64,000 nucleotides of DNA from Flavobacteriaceae bacterium MAR_2009_75. GTDB taxonomy: Bacteria > Bacteroidota > Bacteroidia > Flavobacteriales > Flavobacteriaceae. The stretch lies in assembly GCA_002813285.1 (NCBI GenBank), contig PHTZ01000001.1, forward strand, positions 124,001-188,000, in the 5' to 3' direction. The position numbers were made by a program, and so were the translations under genes. Below are positions 8,478 to 19,696 of this stretch, in pieces (position 1 is the first letter of the stretch; each line of letters begins with the position of its first letter). Below the pieces are notes generated by a model, which had not been told where the DNA came from, made no database searches, and worked only from the letters and a program-made list of their open reading frames with translations.

Positions 8478-9434
8478 TTAATTAGGCCTGCTAAAAACCG
8501 CTTCTGGGTTATTTGCCTTCTGCTTCTTGAACAAACGTTGCTGTTGTTTTACTGTCATCGTACTCCCATCATGACTCCATCCTGGAGGGCCAAATATATA
8601 CATCAGTTTGTGTGAAAATTTATCGACCTTTTTCACATCTGCCCAAATGTCTTTAAACTCATGTGTAAGTATGACAATAGGATTGTAGGAATCTGGAGCA
8701 TGAATGACTCCGAATTTAACCTCTACATCATCATCCAGCTCTTTCCATGTACCGAATATCTTATCGAAGATATTTAAGAAACCCCCATGGTTCTTATCTA
8801 GGTATTCTACATTTTGAGAATGATGCACTTGATGCATCGTGTGGGTGTTGAATATTTTTTCTATAAAACCCATTTTCGGTACGTAAAGGGAGTGTAATTG
8901 AAATTGCCAGAAAGATTCAATAGCCAAACAGACCACCACCATTTCAACCGGGAAACCGATTGCAGGCATCCACATATAAAAGAACGGCTTATACAACAAG
9001 GTGAACCACCCATTACGAACGGCTGTTCCTAAATTAAAATTATCAGAAGAGTGATGTACAATGTGTGCGGCCCATAGAATACGTATTTCATGGTTCGCCC
9101 TATGAAACCAATAATAAGTAAAGTCATCGGCCAATTGACATAGTAACCAAATGTACCAGGCATAACCAAAAGATTCATAGCCCATTATATTGGTTCTAAC
9201 CCCATCTACCATAGGATTAAAAAACTCGTAAGTAACCTCGAAAACCACAATCAACACCGTGATTTTGATTAACGGACCTAAAATCGCGGACCCTATTCCC
9301 ATGGCTCCACTGGCCATAAGGTCTTTCCATACATAAAGGTCGTCATGACCGTGCGTTTTGCTGTAAGTTAACTCTAGTAGAATAAAGGCAATGAAACAAG
9401 GGACCCCATAAACTAAGGGATTAGTAAACTCCAT
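8478..9434 (-). CDS. Sterol desaturase / fatty-acid hydroxylase family membrane enzyme
   Basis: A 318-residue di-iron membrane oxygenase of the fatty acid hydroxylase superfamily. Several hydrophobic helices come first. The histidine clusters that bind the two irons follow: HRANHE, HIVHHSSDNFNLG and HTMHQVHHSQN, all in the usual order. The family hydroxylates or desaturates lipids, sterols, carotenoids or alkyl glycerols; the bacterial substrate cannot be told from sequence. It has no cotranscribed neighbours and shares a terminator with terC. A second, distinct family member is encoded at 25166-26038. Confidence 0.88.
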   Translation of the reverse strand: MEFTNPLVYGVPCFIAFILLELTYSKTHGHDDLYVWKDLMASGAMGIGSAILGPLIKITVLIVVFEVTYEFFNPMVDGVRTNIMGYESFGYAWYIWLLCQLADDFTYYWFHRANHEIRILWAAHIVHHSSDNFNLGTAVRNGWFTLLYKPFFYMWMPAIGFPVEMVVVCLAIESFWQFQLHSLYVPKMGFIEKIFNTHTMHQVHHSQNVEYLDKNHGGFLNIFDKIFGTWKELDDDVEVKFGVIHAPDSYNPIVILTHEFKDIWADVKKVDKFSHKLMYIFGPPGWSHDGSTMTVKQQQRLFKKQKANNPEAVFSRPN

Positions 9435-9544
9435 ATAATTTTTAGTGTTTGCGCTAAGATAGTGATATTACGAGTTTGTAGACAATTTGTTAACTAATTA
9501 TAGCTCGATAATGCGATAATTAAAATCGATTGCTAAAGCCGCAA

Positions 9545-9976
9545 TTACTTCTTTGATTCTCGCAATAAATCATTCTGTTCTTTCATCAATCTCTCTAAGT
9601 TTGATAAAAGTTCAATATTTTTTGGAGTTTCAACCGCTTGGTCTTCAGGGTCTTCTGCTCTTGACTTAAACCTATTTATACCCCTGACCACTACAAATAT
9701 CGTAAGGGCAATAATTAAAAAATCAATTAATACTTCGAACATCTCCCCGTAGCCGATGGCTACTTCTTCAAAACTTTCAGAGGCTTCCCGAAGAACATAT
9801 TTTCTATTTGACAAGTTAACATCGTCGGTCAACATAGAAAGCGGAGGCATAATCACTTTCTTTACCAAAGTATTTATGACATTGTTGAAGGCCGTACCGA
9901 TTATGATACCTATGGCCATATCAATCATATTTCCTTTGATTGCAAAATTCTTGAACTCTTGGTAAAAATTTCTCAT
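9545..9976 (-). CDS. mscL: Large-conductance mechanosensitive channel
   Basis: Homopentameric inner-membrane channel that opens under membrane tension during hypo-osmotic shock. The 143 residues match the family. TM1 is around residues 14-40 with the gating segment IDMAIGIIIGTAFNNVINTLV and the proline-containing end VIMPPLSML. TM2 lies at about 80-100 (FLIIALTIFVVVRGINRF), followed by a charged C-terminal helix. The periplasmic loop has a short insert (NLSNRKYVLREASESFEEVAIGYG) as is common in this phylum. It starts three bases after the parC stop, so it is read as the last gene of the parE-parC operon. Confidence 0.96.
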   Translation of the reverse strand: MRNFYQEFKNFAIKGNMIDMAIGIIIGTAFNNVINTLVKKVIMPPLSMLTDDVNLSNRKYVLREASESFEEVAIGYGEMFEVLIDFLIIALTIFVVVRGINRFKSRAEDPEDQAVETPKNIELLSNLERLMKEQNDLLRESKK

Positions 9977-9979
9977 TCT

Positions 9980-12712
9980 TTAATCAAATAAGGTAGTTTG
10001 ACCTTCACCATCGTCATCTTCGGCTGAAAAATTGTTATTTGGTGTATTGTCGGAAGTTTTTGGAGTTTCGTTTGATGTTGAGTCCGACGTACCGATCTTT
10101 TGGTCATCCACCACTTCTATGTCTTCCGGCTCTATTGGTTCGGGCTCTTCGTATGGAAGCGATTCCAATAAATTGATTTCGAGAACCTTCTCCTTAGTAA
10201 GTTGATTTCCCATAGCTGTAATGCCCTTAACAGAAATGAATTCCTCTAAATCGATGACCCAATTCTCTTTTCTGTCTTGCCCTCGCTTCTTAGCAAAAAC
10301 CACTTCAACTTGTGGCCTGTAATCGGTTGATATGATTTCTATGTGAGATTTTGCATGGTCGGTAAGAACATTTTCCTCTCTATCTGCATTATCTATCAAG
10401 AAACGTTTTACATAGTACAACTCTTTTTCACCCTCCCAATAAATTAATGACAACGGTTTTTTGGGAATCCATTTTTCAAGAATAATACTGTCATCATCAA
10501 AATGCAAAGTTAGCTCAGGGATAACCGTTTTCACTTGACCTTTCTGGTTAACGATCAACAGTCGGTCTTCGCTAGTAAACTCGCCCATAAACTCACCCCT
10601 GTCGTCAATATTCAAACGCCTGACAGTTTCATCGAACCAAAGTTTTCGTGGTTTTAAGGTAGAGAGCCCTTTTTCCTTTAACTCTACGCGCTTTACGGAA
10701 TATTTGGTAACAATATTACCCTTTGTGCCCCGCCCTTTAATCAAGACATCTGCAAAATCAATATCCCACTTAAGCTTTTTAATACTACCTACATGCCTCA
10801 GGTTCACCGTGACCACTTCGGCCTCGCCATTGGGGTTGCCGGAAAAATAATAAACCATTGCACCGGCTTTTCCTTGCCCTATATCATATAATTTATCTCT
10901 GGTAATACTGGTTACGCTAAAGCGCTTGATATAAGTCGCACCCCCTTTACCATCACGATAAATCATATTATAAACGGTACGTTTATCTTTCTTCTTGAAG
11001 ACCGCCACATAAATGATTCCTTTACCAACAAAAGTTTTTGAATCGACCTTGAAGACCATCATTTTACCCTCTCTTGTAAAGGCTATAATATCGTCGATAT
11101 CACTACAATCGGTTACGTACTCATCTCGCTTTAAAGAGGTGCCCACAAAACCTTCTTCACGATTAACGTAAAGCTTTGTATTACGAATCACAACTTTCGT
11201 AGCCTCAATATCTTCGAACAATCGAATCTCTGATTTACGCTCTCTTCCTTTCCCGTATTTATCTCTAAGATTCTTAAAGTAATCTATCGCATATGCGACC
11301 AGATTTTCAAGGTGGTATTTTACTTCTGCGATCTTCTTCTCGAGGTTATCTAAATACTCCTGAGCTTTATCTAAGTCAAATTTTGAAATTCGTTTGATAC
11401 GAATCTCCGTCAGGCGAACAATATCATCTTCGGTTACCGCTCTTCTCAAATGCTTGGTGAAAGGCTTTAACCCTTTGTCAATCGCATCGATGACACCTTC
11501 CCAAGTTTCTTGCTCCTCTATATCGCGATAAATTCTATTCTCTATGAAGATTCGCTCCAATGAAGCAAAGTGCCATTGTTCCTCCAACTCAGCCAACTGT
11601 ATCTCAAGCTCTTGCTTTAGCAACTCAACAGTAGCTTCGGTCGAACGGCGAAGCATTTCGCTAACCCCAATAAATAACGGTTTGTTATCTTCAATGATAC
11701 AGCCTAACGGAGAAATAGAAGTTTCGCAAGCCGTAAAGGCGTAAAGCGCATCAATAGTTTTATCTGGGGAAATACCGGGCGGCAGGTGAACTAAAATTTC
11801 AACTTCTGCAGCTGTATTATCTTCAATTTTCTTGATTTTTATCTTCCCCTTATCATTAGCCTTTAAAATTGAATCTATTAAAGAGGAAGTGTTGGTACCA
11901 TAAGGTATCTCTGTGATAACCAAGGTAGATTTACTATGTTGAGATATTTTTGCCCTTGCCCGAATCTTACCGCCTCGAAGACCATCGTTATAATTGGATA
12001 CATCAATAATGCCAGCCGTCGGAAAATCAGGAAAGAGCTTAAACCGCTTTCCTTCCAAATGCTTGATTGACGCTTCAATCAACTCAATAAAGTTGTGTGG
12101 CATTACTTTGGTGGAAAGCCCTACAGCGATACCCTCTGCCCCTTGCGCTAAGAGTAGCGGGAATTTAACCGGTAGATTTACAGGCTCTTTCTTTCGGCCA
12201 TCGTACGACAGTTGCCATTCAGTAATTTTTGGGCTAAAAACAACCTCTAACGCAAATTTTGAAAGCCTAGCCTCAATATATCGCGATGCCGCTGCACTAT
12301 CGCCTGTAAGTATATTACCCCAGTTACCCTGGGTATCTATCAATAAATCTTTTTGACCGATTTGCACCATAGCGTCGGCAATACTGGCATCACCATGTGG
12401 GTGATATTGCATGGTATGCCCGACCACATTCGCAACTTTATTATAACGCCCATCATCCAAATCTTTCAGCGAGTGCATTATACGCCTTTGAACCGGCTTG
12501 AAACCGTCTTCGATTGCAGGTACTGCCCGCTCGAGAATCACATAAGAAGCGTAATCTAAAAACCAATCTTTGTACATGCCCGTTACTCGGGTCAGGGCTT
12601 CATCTTGAGGTGATTCTTCGCTATTTTGTTCTGGCTCATTTTCTGAAAGACCTTGCCCATCTTGTGGTAAATTCTGGTCTTCAGCTTCGTTCAAGTCGTC
12701 ATTTTCTTCCAT
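9980..12712 (-). CDS. parC: DNA topoisomerase IV subunit A (GyrA/ParC family)
   Basis: DNA-cleaving subunit of a type IIA topoisomerase. The 910-residue protein has the winged-helix/tower domain with the motif SAAASRYIEARLS, which places the catalytic tyrosine at Y145. A long coiled-coil tower lies around 400-500, and a C-terminal beta-pinwheel starts near 530. The usual gyrase GyrA-box is not obvious, and the partner gene 25 bases upstream lacks the GyrB insertion, so ParC is preferred over GyrA. The first 38 residues and the last 60 are acidic, low-complexity extensions, longer than in Proteobacteria. It forms an operon with parE and mscL. Confidence 0.9.
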   Translation of the reverse strand: MEENDDLNEAEDQNLPQDGQGLSENEPEQNSEESPQDEALTRVTGMYKDWFLDYASYVILERAVPAIEDGFKPVQRRIMHSLKDLDDGRYNKVANVVGHTMQYHPHGDASIADAMVQIGQKDLLIDTQGNWGNILTGDSAAASRYIEARLSKFALEVVFSPKITEWQLSYDGRKKEPVNLPVKFPLLLAQGAEGIAVGLSTKVMPHNFIELIEASIKHLEGKRFKLFPDFPTAGIIDVSNYNDGLRGGKIRARAKISQHSKSTLVITEIPYGTNTSSLIDSILKANDKGKIKIKKIEDNTAAEVEILVHLPPGISPDKTIDALYAFTACETSISPLGCIIEDNKPLFIGVSEMLRRSTEATVELLKQELEIQLAELEEQWHFASLERIFIENRIYRDIEEQETWEGVIDAIDKGLKPFTKHLRRAVTEDDIVRLTEIRIKRISKFDLDKAQEYLDNLEKKIAEVKYHLENLVAYAIDYFKNLRDKYGKGRERKSEIRLFEDIEATKVVIRNTKLYVNREEGFVGTSLKRDEYVTDCSDIDDIIAFTREGKMMVFKVDSKTFVGKGIIYVAVFKKKDKRTVYNMIYRDGKGGATYIKRFSVTSITRDKLYDIGQGKAGAMVYYFSGNPNGEAEVVTVNLRHVGSIKKLKWDIDFADVLIKGRGTKGNIVTKYSVKRVELKEKGLSTLKPRKLWFDETVRRLNIDDRGEFMGEFTSEDRLLIVNQKGQVKTVIPELTLHFDDDSIILEKWIPKKPLSLIYWEGEKELYYVKRFLIDNADREENVLTDHAKSHIEIISTDYRPQVEVVFAKKRGQDRKENWVIDLEEFISVKGITAMGNQLTKEKVLEINLLESLPYEEPEPIEPEDIEVVDDQKIGTSDSTSNETPKTSDNTPNNNFSAEDDDGEGQTTLFD

Positions 12713-12737
12713 TCAGAAATATACGTATCTCTATGGT

Positions 12738-14600
12738 TTATAATTGGTTTTCTTCTACTAAGTCTACTTCTACTTTAAGGTTTTCAATAATGAATTCCTG
12801 CCGGTCAGGGGTGTTTTTTCCCATATAAAATTTAAGCAATTGCTCTATAGACATTGCCTTATCAAGCATTACCGGCTCAAGTCTAATATCATCTCCGATA
12901 AAATGCTGAAACTCGTCAGGAGAAATTTCACCCAACCCCTTGAATCGAGTTATTTCGGGTTTGCCCGTAAGCTTTTGAATGGCGCGCCGGCGTTCCTCAT
13001 CACTATAACAATAGATAGTCTCTTTTTTATTCCGTACCCTGAATAATGGAGTTTGCAATATATAAAGATGTCCTTCTTTAATTAACTCCGGAAAAAACTG
13101 TAAAAAGAAAGTAATCAGCAATAGTCGAATATGCATACCATCAACATCGGCATCGGTCGCGATTACAATATTGTTATATCGCAAATCTTCCATCGACTCT
13201 TCGATATTCAATGCAGCCTGAAGCAAGTTGAATTCCTCGTTTTCATAAACGATTTTTTTACTCATACCGTACGAGTTCAAAGGTTTACCTCTAAGACTGA
13301 ATACGGCTTGGGTGTTAACATCGCGCGATTTGGTAATCGACCCCGATGCGGAGTCACCCTCAGTTATGAACAGTGTACTCTCTAAGCGCCTATCATTTTT
13401 CATATCACCTAGATGCACTCGACAATCGCGTAATTTTTTGTTGTGCAAATTAGCCTTCTTGGCACGGTCACGAGCGAGTTTGCGTATGCCAGACAATTCT
13501 TTTCGTTCTTTTTCGGCCATGATAACCTTACGCTGTAATTTATCTGCCGTTTCTTGATTTTTATGCAAATAATTATCAAGATGTTTGCCTACGAAATCAT
13601 TGATGTACGTTCGAACCGTAGGAAAATTTCCACCCATATCGGTCGAACCGAGTTTAGTCTTTGTCTGACTTTCAAATACAGGCTCCATCACCTTTATGGA
13701 AATGGCCGAAATTATCGATTTTCTAATATCGGAAGCATCATAGTTTTTATTGTAAAAATCACGTACCGTTTTGACGATAGCTTCTCGAAAAGCGGCTTGA
13801 TGCGTACCACCCTGCGTGGTGTGCTGACCGTTAACGAAAGAATGATATTCTTCACTATACTGTGTCTTACTGTGAGTTAGAGCTACCTCTATGTCTTCTC
13901 CCTTCAAGTGGATTACCGGATAAAGCAGGTCTTCTGCATTATTATTATCTTCCAGTAAATCTTTGAGTCCGTTTTCAGAATAGAACTTTTCCCCGTTAAA
14001 AACTATGGTCAATCCCGGGTTGAGATACACATAGTTTTTCAACATTCGTTCTATATACTCATTGCGAAACTTGTATTTTTTGAAAATTGCCTCGTCTGGA
14101 ATAAAGGAGACCTTCGTACCTCTTCGACGTGTAGTTTCCTCTAGAAACTCTTCATTTACTAGCTCACCCGTTTCAAACTCTGCCGATTTCGATTTTCCAT
14201 CACGTGTACTTTCTACTCGAAAATAACTGGAAAGTGCGTTTACTGCCTTGGTACCGACACCATTCAGACCCACCGACTTTTTAAATGCCCGGGTATCATA
14301 TTTACCACCGGTATTCATTTTCGAGACCACATCGACCACTTTACCTAGCGGAATACCTCGACCATAATCACGAACGATGACGCGTTCGCCCTGAATTGAA
14401 ATTTCGATGGTCTTACCTGCACCCATAACGAACTCATCGATACAATTATCCAATGTTTCCTTTAATAGGATATAAATACCATCATCTGCCGAGGAACCAT
14501 CACCTAATTTACCGATATACATACCAGGCCTAAGTCTAATATGTTCCTTCCAGTCTAATGAGCGGATGTTATCTTCAGTATATTGAGAGTTGGTGGACAT
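12738..14600 (-). CDS. parE: DNA topoisomerase IV subunit B
   Basis: ATPase subunit of topoisomerase IV, which decatenates replicated chromosomes. The 620 residues carry the GHKL ATP site ([10 protein letters not shown] near 48-57, [11 protein letters not shown] near 72-82, [14 protein letters not shown] near 110-123). They also carry the transducer domain and TOPRIM motifs [12 protein letters not shown] and [15 protein letters not shown]. The length excludes the roughly 170-residue insertion of many GyrB proteins, supporting ParE. It is the first gene of parE-parC-mscL. A TATCTTTA sequence upstream on the minus strand is close to the phylum -7 element. Confidence 0.93.
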   Translation of the reverse strand: MSTNSQYTEDNIRSLDWKEHIRLRPGMYIGKLGDGSSADDGIYILLKETLDNCIDEFVMGAGKTIEISIQGERVIVRDYGRGIPLGKVVDVVSKMNTGGKYDTRAFKKSVGLNGVGTKAVNALSSYFRVESTRDGKSKSAEFETGELVNEEFLEETTRRRGTKVSFIPDEAIFKKYKFRNEYIERMLKNYVYLNPGLTIVFNGEKFYSENGLKDLLEDNNNAEDLLYPVIHLKGEDIEVALTHSKTQYSEEYHSFVNGQHTTQGGTHQAAFREAIVKTVRDFYNKNYDASDIRKSIISAISIKVMEPVFESQTKTKLGSTDMGGNFPTVRTYINDFVGKHLDNYLHKNQETADKLQRKVIMAEKERKELSGIRKLARDRAKKANLHNKKLRDCRVHLGDMKNDRRLESTLFITEGDSASGSITKSRDVNTQAVFSLRGKPLNSYGMSKKIVYENEEFNLLQAALNIEESMEDLRYNNIVIATDADVDGMHIRLLLITFFLQFFPELIKEGHLYILQTPLFRVRNKKETIYCYSDEERRRAIQKLTGKPEITRFKGLGEISPDEFQHFIGDDIRLEPVMLDKAMSIEQLLKFYMGKNTPDRQEFIIENLKVEVDLVEENQL

Positions 14601-14756
14601 AAAATGGGGTTTAATCGAATAGTACCGCTAAAGATAATACGACATTTAAAAAGATAAAACACCAAATTGTTAAAGTAATTAACAAATAGGTTAACAGTGG
14701 CGGCAGATACAGCCAAGACTCCGCTTTAATCTTACTATCAAAAAAGACTTGTACCG

Positions 14757-15650
14757 TCATTTCTTTCTTGACACCAACATCACACCAAGAATAACGATTA
14801 CCATTCCGAAAACCTGCAGGTAGGTTATTCGTTCATCTAAAAAGAAAAACGCCAAAACTATTGTGGATACAGGGCCGAGACTTCCGAATATTGAAAATGT
14901 GGACGCACCCAATCTATTTATTGCCTCTGAGACTAGAAATGAAGGCAAAAGAGTTGAAAATAGTGCCATGGCCAATCCCAAATAATACACCTCTTCAGGA
15001 TAGTGAAACAAGTCTCCATCAGAGACTATAAAGTAGTGAAGTAGCACACATACGGTCGAAACCATCATGGCAAACGAAGTGAAGCGAAGCACCCCGAATT
15101 TGGGAATCAACCATCCGCTACCCACCAAATACGCGGCATAGGTCAAGGCGTTTAAAAAAATCAGAAAGCCGCCCAAATAAACAGTTTCGCCAGAAAGCCC
15201 GATTTCGTCCCAAAAAGTAACCAATACACCTAAGTAAGTAATAAGAATGGCCAAAAACTGATTTCGAGTGAGTTTCTTTTTAAAGAAAATAAAGGAAAGC
15301 AACACAACTATCGTGGGGTATATAAAAAGAATAATTCGCTCTAAACCAGCTTTTATGTATTGCAGACCCATAAAATCGAACAGACTTGCTAAATAATAGC
15401 CTAAAAACCCAAATATAATGAGCCACAAATAATCTTTGAGACTGGCTTTTTCAGATGACTTTGGTTTTGTGAACAAAGCTATTAGAGCATAGAAGGGCAA
15501 TGCAAACAGCATGCGAAATAACAGTAAGGTCAAATAATCGACATTATAGGTATACGCCAATTTGACCATGACAGCTTTTGCAGAAAAGAGAATCACCCCT
15601 AAAATCGCAAATACTACACCGATACCTTTTGTTGATGTGTTTTGAAACAT
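14757..15650 (-). CDS. DMT-superfamily (EamA) transporter
   Basis: A 297-residue inner-membrane transporter with ten hydrophobic helices arranged as two EamA repeats. The first starts at about residue 10 (GVVFAILGVILFSAKAVMVKL), the second near 150 (LGGFLIFLNALTYAAYLVG), and the C-terminal helix ends in basic VSRKK. The family exports amino acids, nucleobases, sugars or other metabolites; specificity cannot be predicted. It stands between parE and ychF on the same strand with gaps of about 80 to 160 bases, so it may have its own promoter. Confidence 0.88.
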   Translation of the reverse strand: MFQNTSTKGIGVVFAILGVILFSAKAVMVKLAYTYNVDYLTLLLFRMLFALPFYALIALFTKPKSSEKASLKDYLWLIIFGFLGYYLASLFDFMGLQYIKAGLERIILFIYPTIVVLLSFIFFKKKLTRNQFLAILITYLGVLVTFWDEIGLSGETVYLGGFLIFLNALTYAAYLVGSGWLIPKFGVLRFTSFAMMVSTVCVLLHYFIVSDGDLFHYPEEVYYLGLAMALFSTLLPSFLVSEAINRLGASTFSIFGSLGPVSTIVLAFFFLDERITYLQVFGMVIVILGVMLVSRKK

Positions 15651-15729
15651 CTAACTAAAATACCATACCACACCGTTAAGAAAATTTGACTTTAGAATTT
15701 AATACGAAGTTCAACACGCTATTTAAGGC

Positions 15730-16824
15730 TTACACATTAAATCTAAAATGCATAACATCACCATCTTTTACAATATACTCCTTTCCCTCTACTCTCATTT
15801 TACCCGCTTCTTTCACCTTGGCCTCACTGCCAAAGTTGGTATAATCGTCGTAAGCGATGACCTCTGCGCGTATAAAACCCTTTTCAAAATCGGTATGAAT
15901 TACCCCTGCCGCCTGAGGAGCGGTTGCCCCTACCGGAATCGTCCAAGCACGAACTTCTTTTTCACCAGCGGTGAAATAGGTGTCTAAATTTAATAATCGA
16001 TAAGCACCACGAATCAATTTGGCAGATCCAGGCTCTTCTAAACCAAGGTCTTCCAAGAACATCTGACGTTCTTCATAGGTCTCCAATTCTGTAATATCGG
16101 CCTCGGTACCAACAGCAAGCACTACAACTTCTGCATTTTCATCTGCAACTGCAGCTTTTACTTTTTCAACATATTCATTTCCGGAAACGGCAGCGCCCTC
16201 GTCAACATTACATACATACATCACTGGTTTATCGGTAATGAACTGTAGCGGCTTAACATATTCAGCCCTGTCGTCTTTTGAAATCGATATTGCCCTTACC
16301 GAATTACCTGCTTCAAGTCCATTTTTAATGGCCAACAAAACTGCTTCCTCTTTTTGGGCTTCCTTATTTCCGGTTTTAGCCGCTCTTTTTACTTTATCAA
16401 GTTTCTTCTCGACCGTTTCCAAATCTTTGAGCTGCAACTCCATATCGATTGTTTCCTTATCGCGAATAGGGTCTACACTTCCATCTACATGAACAATATT
16501 TTCATTGTCAAAGCAACGCAAAACATGCAAAATGGCATCGGTTTCCCTGATGTTGCCCAAAAATTGATTTCCTAGGCCTTCACCTTTACTGGCTCCTTTT
16601 ACCAGCCCCGCAATATCGACTATTTCGACCGTAGCGGGTATCACCTTTTCAGGGTTGACCAATTCCTCTAATTTCTCTAGTCTCGGATCTGGCACATTGA
16701 CCACTCCGATATTAGGTTCTATAGTACAAAAAGGAAAGTTGGCGCTCTGCGCCTTTGCATTTGAGAGACAATTAAAGAGAGTTGATTTTCCAACATTGGG
16801 CAATCCTACGATACCTGCTTTCAT
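15730..16824 (-). CDS. ychF: Ribosome-associated ATPase/GTPase YchF (Obg family)
   Basis: A conserved P-loop NTPase that binds ribosomes and, unusually for the Obg family, prefers ATP; it is linked to translation-start choice and oxidative stress response. Of 364 residues, the first 275 form the G domain with [12 protein letters not shown] (7-18), FPFCTIEPN as switch region and [21 protein letters not shown] coiled-coil insertion lies around 130-165. The TGS domain is at the C-terminus ([30 protein letters not shown] is its core region). A TATCTTTG on the minus strand (16865-16858), 33 bases from the start codon, fits a -7 promoter element. Confidence 0.96.
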   Translation of the reverse strand: MKAGIVGLPNVGKSTLFNCLSNAKAQSANFPFCTIEPNIGVVNVPDPRLEKLEELVNPEKVIPATVEIVDIAGLVKGASKGEGLGNQFLGNIRETDAILHVLRCFDNENIVHVDGSVDPIRDKETIDMELQLKDLETVEKKLDKVKRAAKTGNKEAQKEEAVLLAIKNGLEAGNSVRAISISKDDRAEYVKPLQFITDKPVMYVCNVDEGAAVSGNEYVEKVKAAVADENAEVVVLAVGTEADITELETYEERQMFLEDLGLEEPGSAKLIRGAYRLLNLDTYFTAGEKEVRAWTIPVGATAPQAAGVIHTDFEKGFIRAEVIAYDDYTNFGSEAKVKEAGKMRVEGKEYIVKDGDVMHFRFNV

Positions 16825-16948
16825 AACGGTGTATTTGAGACTTTTTCAATTTGGGCGCAAAGATAGTATTTATAAGTTTTTAAATTTGCTATACTTTTTT
16901 TAACATGAATAATATTACCTTAGGGTATTAACCTAAAACTCAAAGACT

Positions 16949-19627
16949 ATGAAAATGACATTGCTCTTGGCCTTCAGCTTCTTGGCCAATTTTACATTAA
17001 TTTATGCACAAAACACTGTTAGCGGTACAGTTAGCGATGACTCAGGAGAGCCCTTAGCAGGAGTGAATATTATCGAAAAGGGCACCACGAACGGTACCGT
17101 AACCGATTTTGACGGTAATTACTCCATTGAAGTTACCGATGGGGCCACAATCGTATTAAGCTATATTGGTTTTAATACAGAGGAAATAAGTACTGCGGGT
17201 CAAAGTACTATAAATGTTACCCTTACAGAAGGAGTTCAATTAGATGAAGTAATGTTGGTCGGTTCGAGAAGCCCCAAACGAACCTCGACCGATACTGCGG
17301 TACCTGTAGACGTAATTGACATTGCAGAAGTTACGACCCAAAGTGGAAAAATAGAGGTAAACGAACTGTTGCAGTACGCTGCCCCCTCGTTCAACGCCAA
17401 CAAACAATCGGGTTCTGATGGTGCCGACCATATAACCCCGGCCACTTTGCGTGGTCTAGGCCCTGATCAAACCTTGGTATTGATTAATGGTAAAAGACGC
17501 CACCAATCATCGCTCATCAATATTTTCGGAACCAAAGGGCGAGGTAATACCGGTACCGACTTAAACACTATTCCTGTCGCGGCTATTAAGAGAATTGAAA
17601 TCTTACGTGATGGTGCCGCGGCCCAATATGGCTCAGATGCCATTGCAGGAGTAATTAATATCGTTCTAAAAGGCAATACCGACGGAGTTACCGGAACATT
17701 AAGCTACGGAGCATACAGCACAAATGCACAAGGTGACTTTCCTGATGGTACGCCAAACACCGATGGAAATCGCTTAGACACTGACAGAGACGGAAACCAA
17801 ATCGGTGATGACCAAAGCTTTGACGGCGGCTCGGTAAAAGCAGCTGTTAATTACGGTGTCGGCCTAGGTGAGACCGGCTATGTAAACTTTACGACCGAAT
17901 ACATTAACAAAAACAAAACCCTCAGACCAGGATTCGATTTTAGAAGAGGTTTCGGCGAAGCGGCTATCGAAGGCTTTAATTTTATGGTCAATGCCTCTTA
18001 CCCCATATCTGAAAATACTGAAATTTATGCCTTTGGAGGTAGAAACTACCGAGATACCGATGCTTATGCCTTTACTAGAAACGGTGGCGAACGTGTAGTC
18101 TCTTCTATTTACCCTAATGGATTTACACCGAGAATCACATCGAATATCATCGATAACTCAATTTCGGCCGGACTACGCACTGAGCTCGATAGCGGCTGGA
18201 AAGTAGATGTGAGTAATACCTATGGTAAAAACAATTTTCACTATTTTATCAAAGGAACGCTCAACGCCTCTCTTGAAGAAGCCTCCCCTACCGATTTTGA
18301 TGCAGGTGGGCATAGTTTGAGTCAGAATACGGTAAATCTAGATTTTTCTAAGTATTACGACGATGTAGTTGAAGGCATGAACTTGGCCTTCGGTGCCGAA
18401 TATCGCACGGAGAACTTTATCATTTTTGCCGGGGAAGCAGGTTCGTACGGAACTTTTGATGAAAACGGGCTGTTGATTACTGATCCTTCGACACAATCGC
18501 AACCGACCATTAATATAGATGGAGAGGATGTGCCCAGACCCGGAGGGTCACAAGGTTTTCCTGGTTATGGTCCATCAAACGAAGTAGACCGTAGTCGATC
18601 TAATTTTTCATTGTATGCAGATGGGGAGTTCGACCTTTCTGAATCTTTTTTATTAAGTGCGGCCGCACGTTTTGAAAACTATAGTGATTTCGGTGGAACC
18701 ATCAATGGCAAACTTGCCGCAAGACTTAAAGCTTCTGAAAACATCAACATTAGAGGTTCTGTAAGTACAGGTTTTAGAGCCCCTTCTTTAGCCCAAATCT
18801 ATTACAATTTAAGATTTACCAATTTTATTGGAGGTGATGCAATCGACCAGTTACTTAGCCCTAATAACAGCCCCGTAACGGCTTCTTTCGGTATTGAGCA
18901 ACTTAATGAGGAGAAAGCGGTAAATGCAGGTTTAGGTTTTACCGGAACTTTTGGGAATTTCACCACGACTATTGATGGATACTACATTAGTGTTAAAGAT
19001 AGAATAGTGTTAACAGGAAATTTTGATACGGATGCCATACCGGGCGTTTCAGCGGCACAATTCTTTGTTAACGGAGTGGATACCGAAACCACCGGACTTG
19101 ACATTATTTTGGCTTGGAAAAAGAATATAGACGATGGAAGCCTTTCGGCCACATTCACCGGAAATTTGAACAACATGAAAATTAAAGAGGTAAACAATGG
19201 CAGCTTAGATGCCGAAACATTTTTCGGAGAGCGTGATATTGCATTTTTGCTGGCTTCTGCACCCGAGAGTAAGTTGACCCTAAACCTTAATTATGCAAAA
19301 AACAAGTTTGATGCCGGGTTAGGTTTTACTAGGTTCAGCAGTATTCAACTTCTAGATTTTCAAATGTTCGAGCCCAATGCAGATTATGGTGGCTTTGCCA
19401 ATAAGTTAGCAGCAGCTACCGATAGTTACAACCCGAAGATTGTTACTGATATTGTCTTAGGCTATCAATTATGCGAAGACCTTAAATTAAACATAGGGGC
19501 CAATAACATCTTTAACGAATACCCCGACCAACAAGATGATTGGGTTGAAGGCGGTGGCTATTGGGATTCTGTTCAAATGGGGTTTGGAGGAGCTTACTAC
19601 TACGCTCGTTTAGGCTTTACTTTTTAA
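16949..19627 (+). CDS. TonB-dependent outer-membrane receptor
   Basis: An 892-residue outer-membrane active transporter. It begins with a Sec signal (LLLAFSFLANFTLIYA, cleavage near 20). A carboxypeptidase-regulatory-like domain (25-105: TVSGTVSDDSGEPLAGVNII) follows, then a plug domain (about 115-240 with LRGLGPDQTLVLINGKRRH and EILRDGAAAQYGSDAIAGV) and a 22-strand barrel ending in YYARLGFTF, the aromatic C-terminus needed for BamA insertion. There is no partner SusD gene, so the substrate is more likely a siderophore, vitamin or small metabolite than a polysaccharide. A TAAATTTG element (16881-16888) lies upstream, and a strong terminator follows. Confidence 0.93.
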   Translation: MKMTLLLAFSFLANFTLIYAQNTVSGTVSDDSGEPLAGVNIIEKGTTNGTVTDFDGNYSIEVTDGATIVLSYIGFNTEEISTAGQSTINVTLTEGVQLDEVMLVGSRSPKRTSTDTAVPVDVIDIAEVTTQSGKIEVNELLQYAAPSFNANKQSGSDGADHITPATLRGLGPDQTLVLINGKRRHQSSLINIFGTKGRGNTGTDLNTIPVAAIKRIEILRDGAAAQYGSDAIAGVINIVLKGNTDGVTGTLSYGAYSTNAQGDFPDGTPNTDGNRLDTDRDGNQIGDDQSFDGGSVKAAVNYGVGLGETGYVNFTTEYINKNKTLRPGFDFRRGFGEAAIEGFNFMVNASYPISENTEIYAFGGRNYRDTDAYAFTRNGGERVVSSIYPNGFTPRITSNIIDNSISAGLRTELDSGWKVDVSNTYGKNNFHYFIKGTLNASLEEASPTDFDAGGHSLSQNTVNLDFSKYYDDVVEGMNLAFGAEYRTENFIIFAGEAGSYGTFDENGLLITDPSTQSQPTINIDGEDVPRPGGSQGFPGYGPSNEVDRSRSNFSLYADGEFDLSESFLLSAAARFENYSDFGGTINGKLAARLKASENINIRGSVSTGFRAPSLAQIYYNLRFTNFIGGDAIDQLLSPNNSPVTASFGIEQLNEEKAVNAGLGFTGTFGNFTTTIDGYYISVKDRIVLTGNFDTDAIPGVSAAQFFVNGVDTETTGLDIILAWKKNIDDGSLSATFTGNLNNMKIKEVNNGSLDAETFFGERDIAFLLASAPESKLTLNLNYAKNKFDAGLGFTRFSSIQLLDFQMFEPNADYGGFANKLAAATDSYNPKIVTDIVLGYQLCEDLKLNIGANNIFNEYPDQQDDWVEGGGYWDSVQMGFGGAYYYARLGFTF

Positions 19628-19648
19628 ATCAACAAAACTTACAAAAAC

Positions 19649-19676
19649 AAAAAACCGGACAATTGTCCGGTTTTTT
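19649..19676. terminator. Bidirectional terminator after the TonB receptor
   Basis: Perfect palindrome centred at 19662/19663 (core CCGGACAATTGTCCGG) flanked by A-run and T-run, between the receptor and the converging ferredoxin gene. It serves both. Confidence 0.88.
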
Positions 19677-19696
19677 CATTTAAAAGATTAGTTATT

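Noticed and set aside
12738-14600. Long plus-strand frames opposite parC and parE
   Set aside because: They mirror the codon structure of the real minus-strand genes and show no domains.
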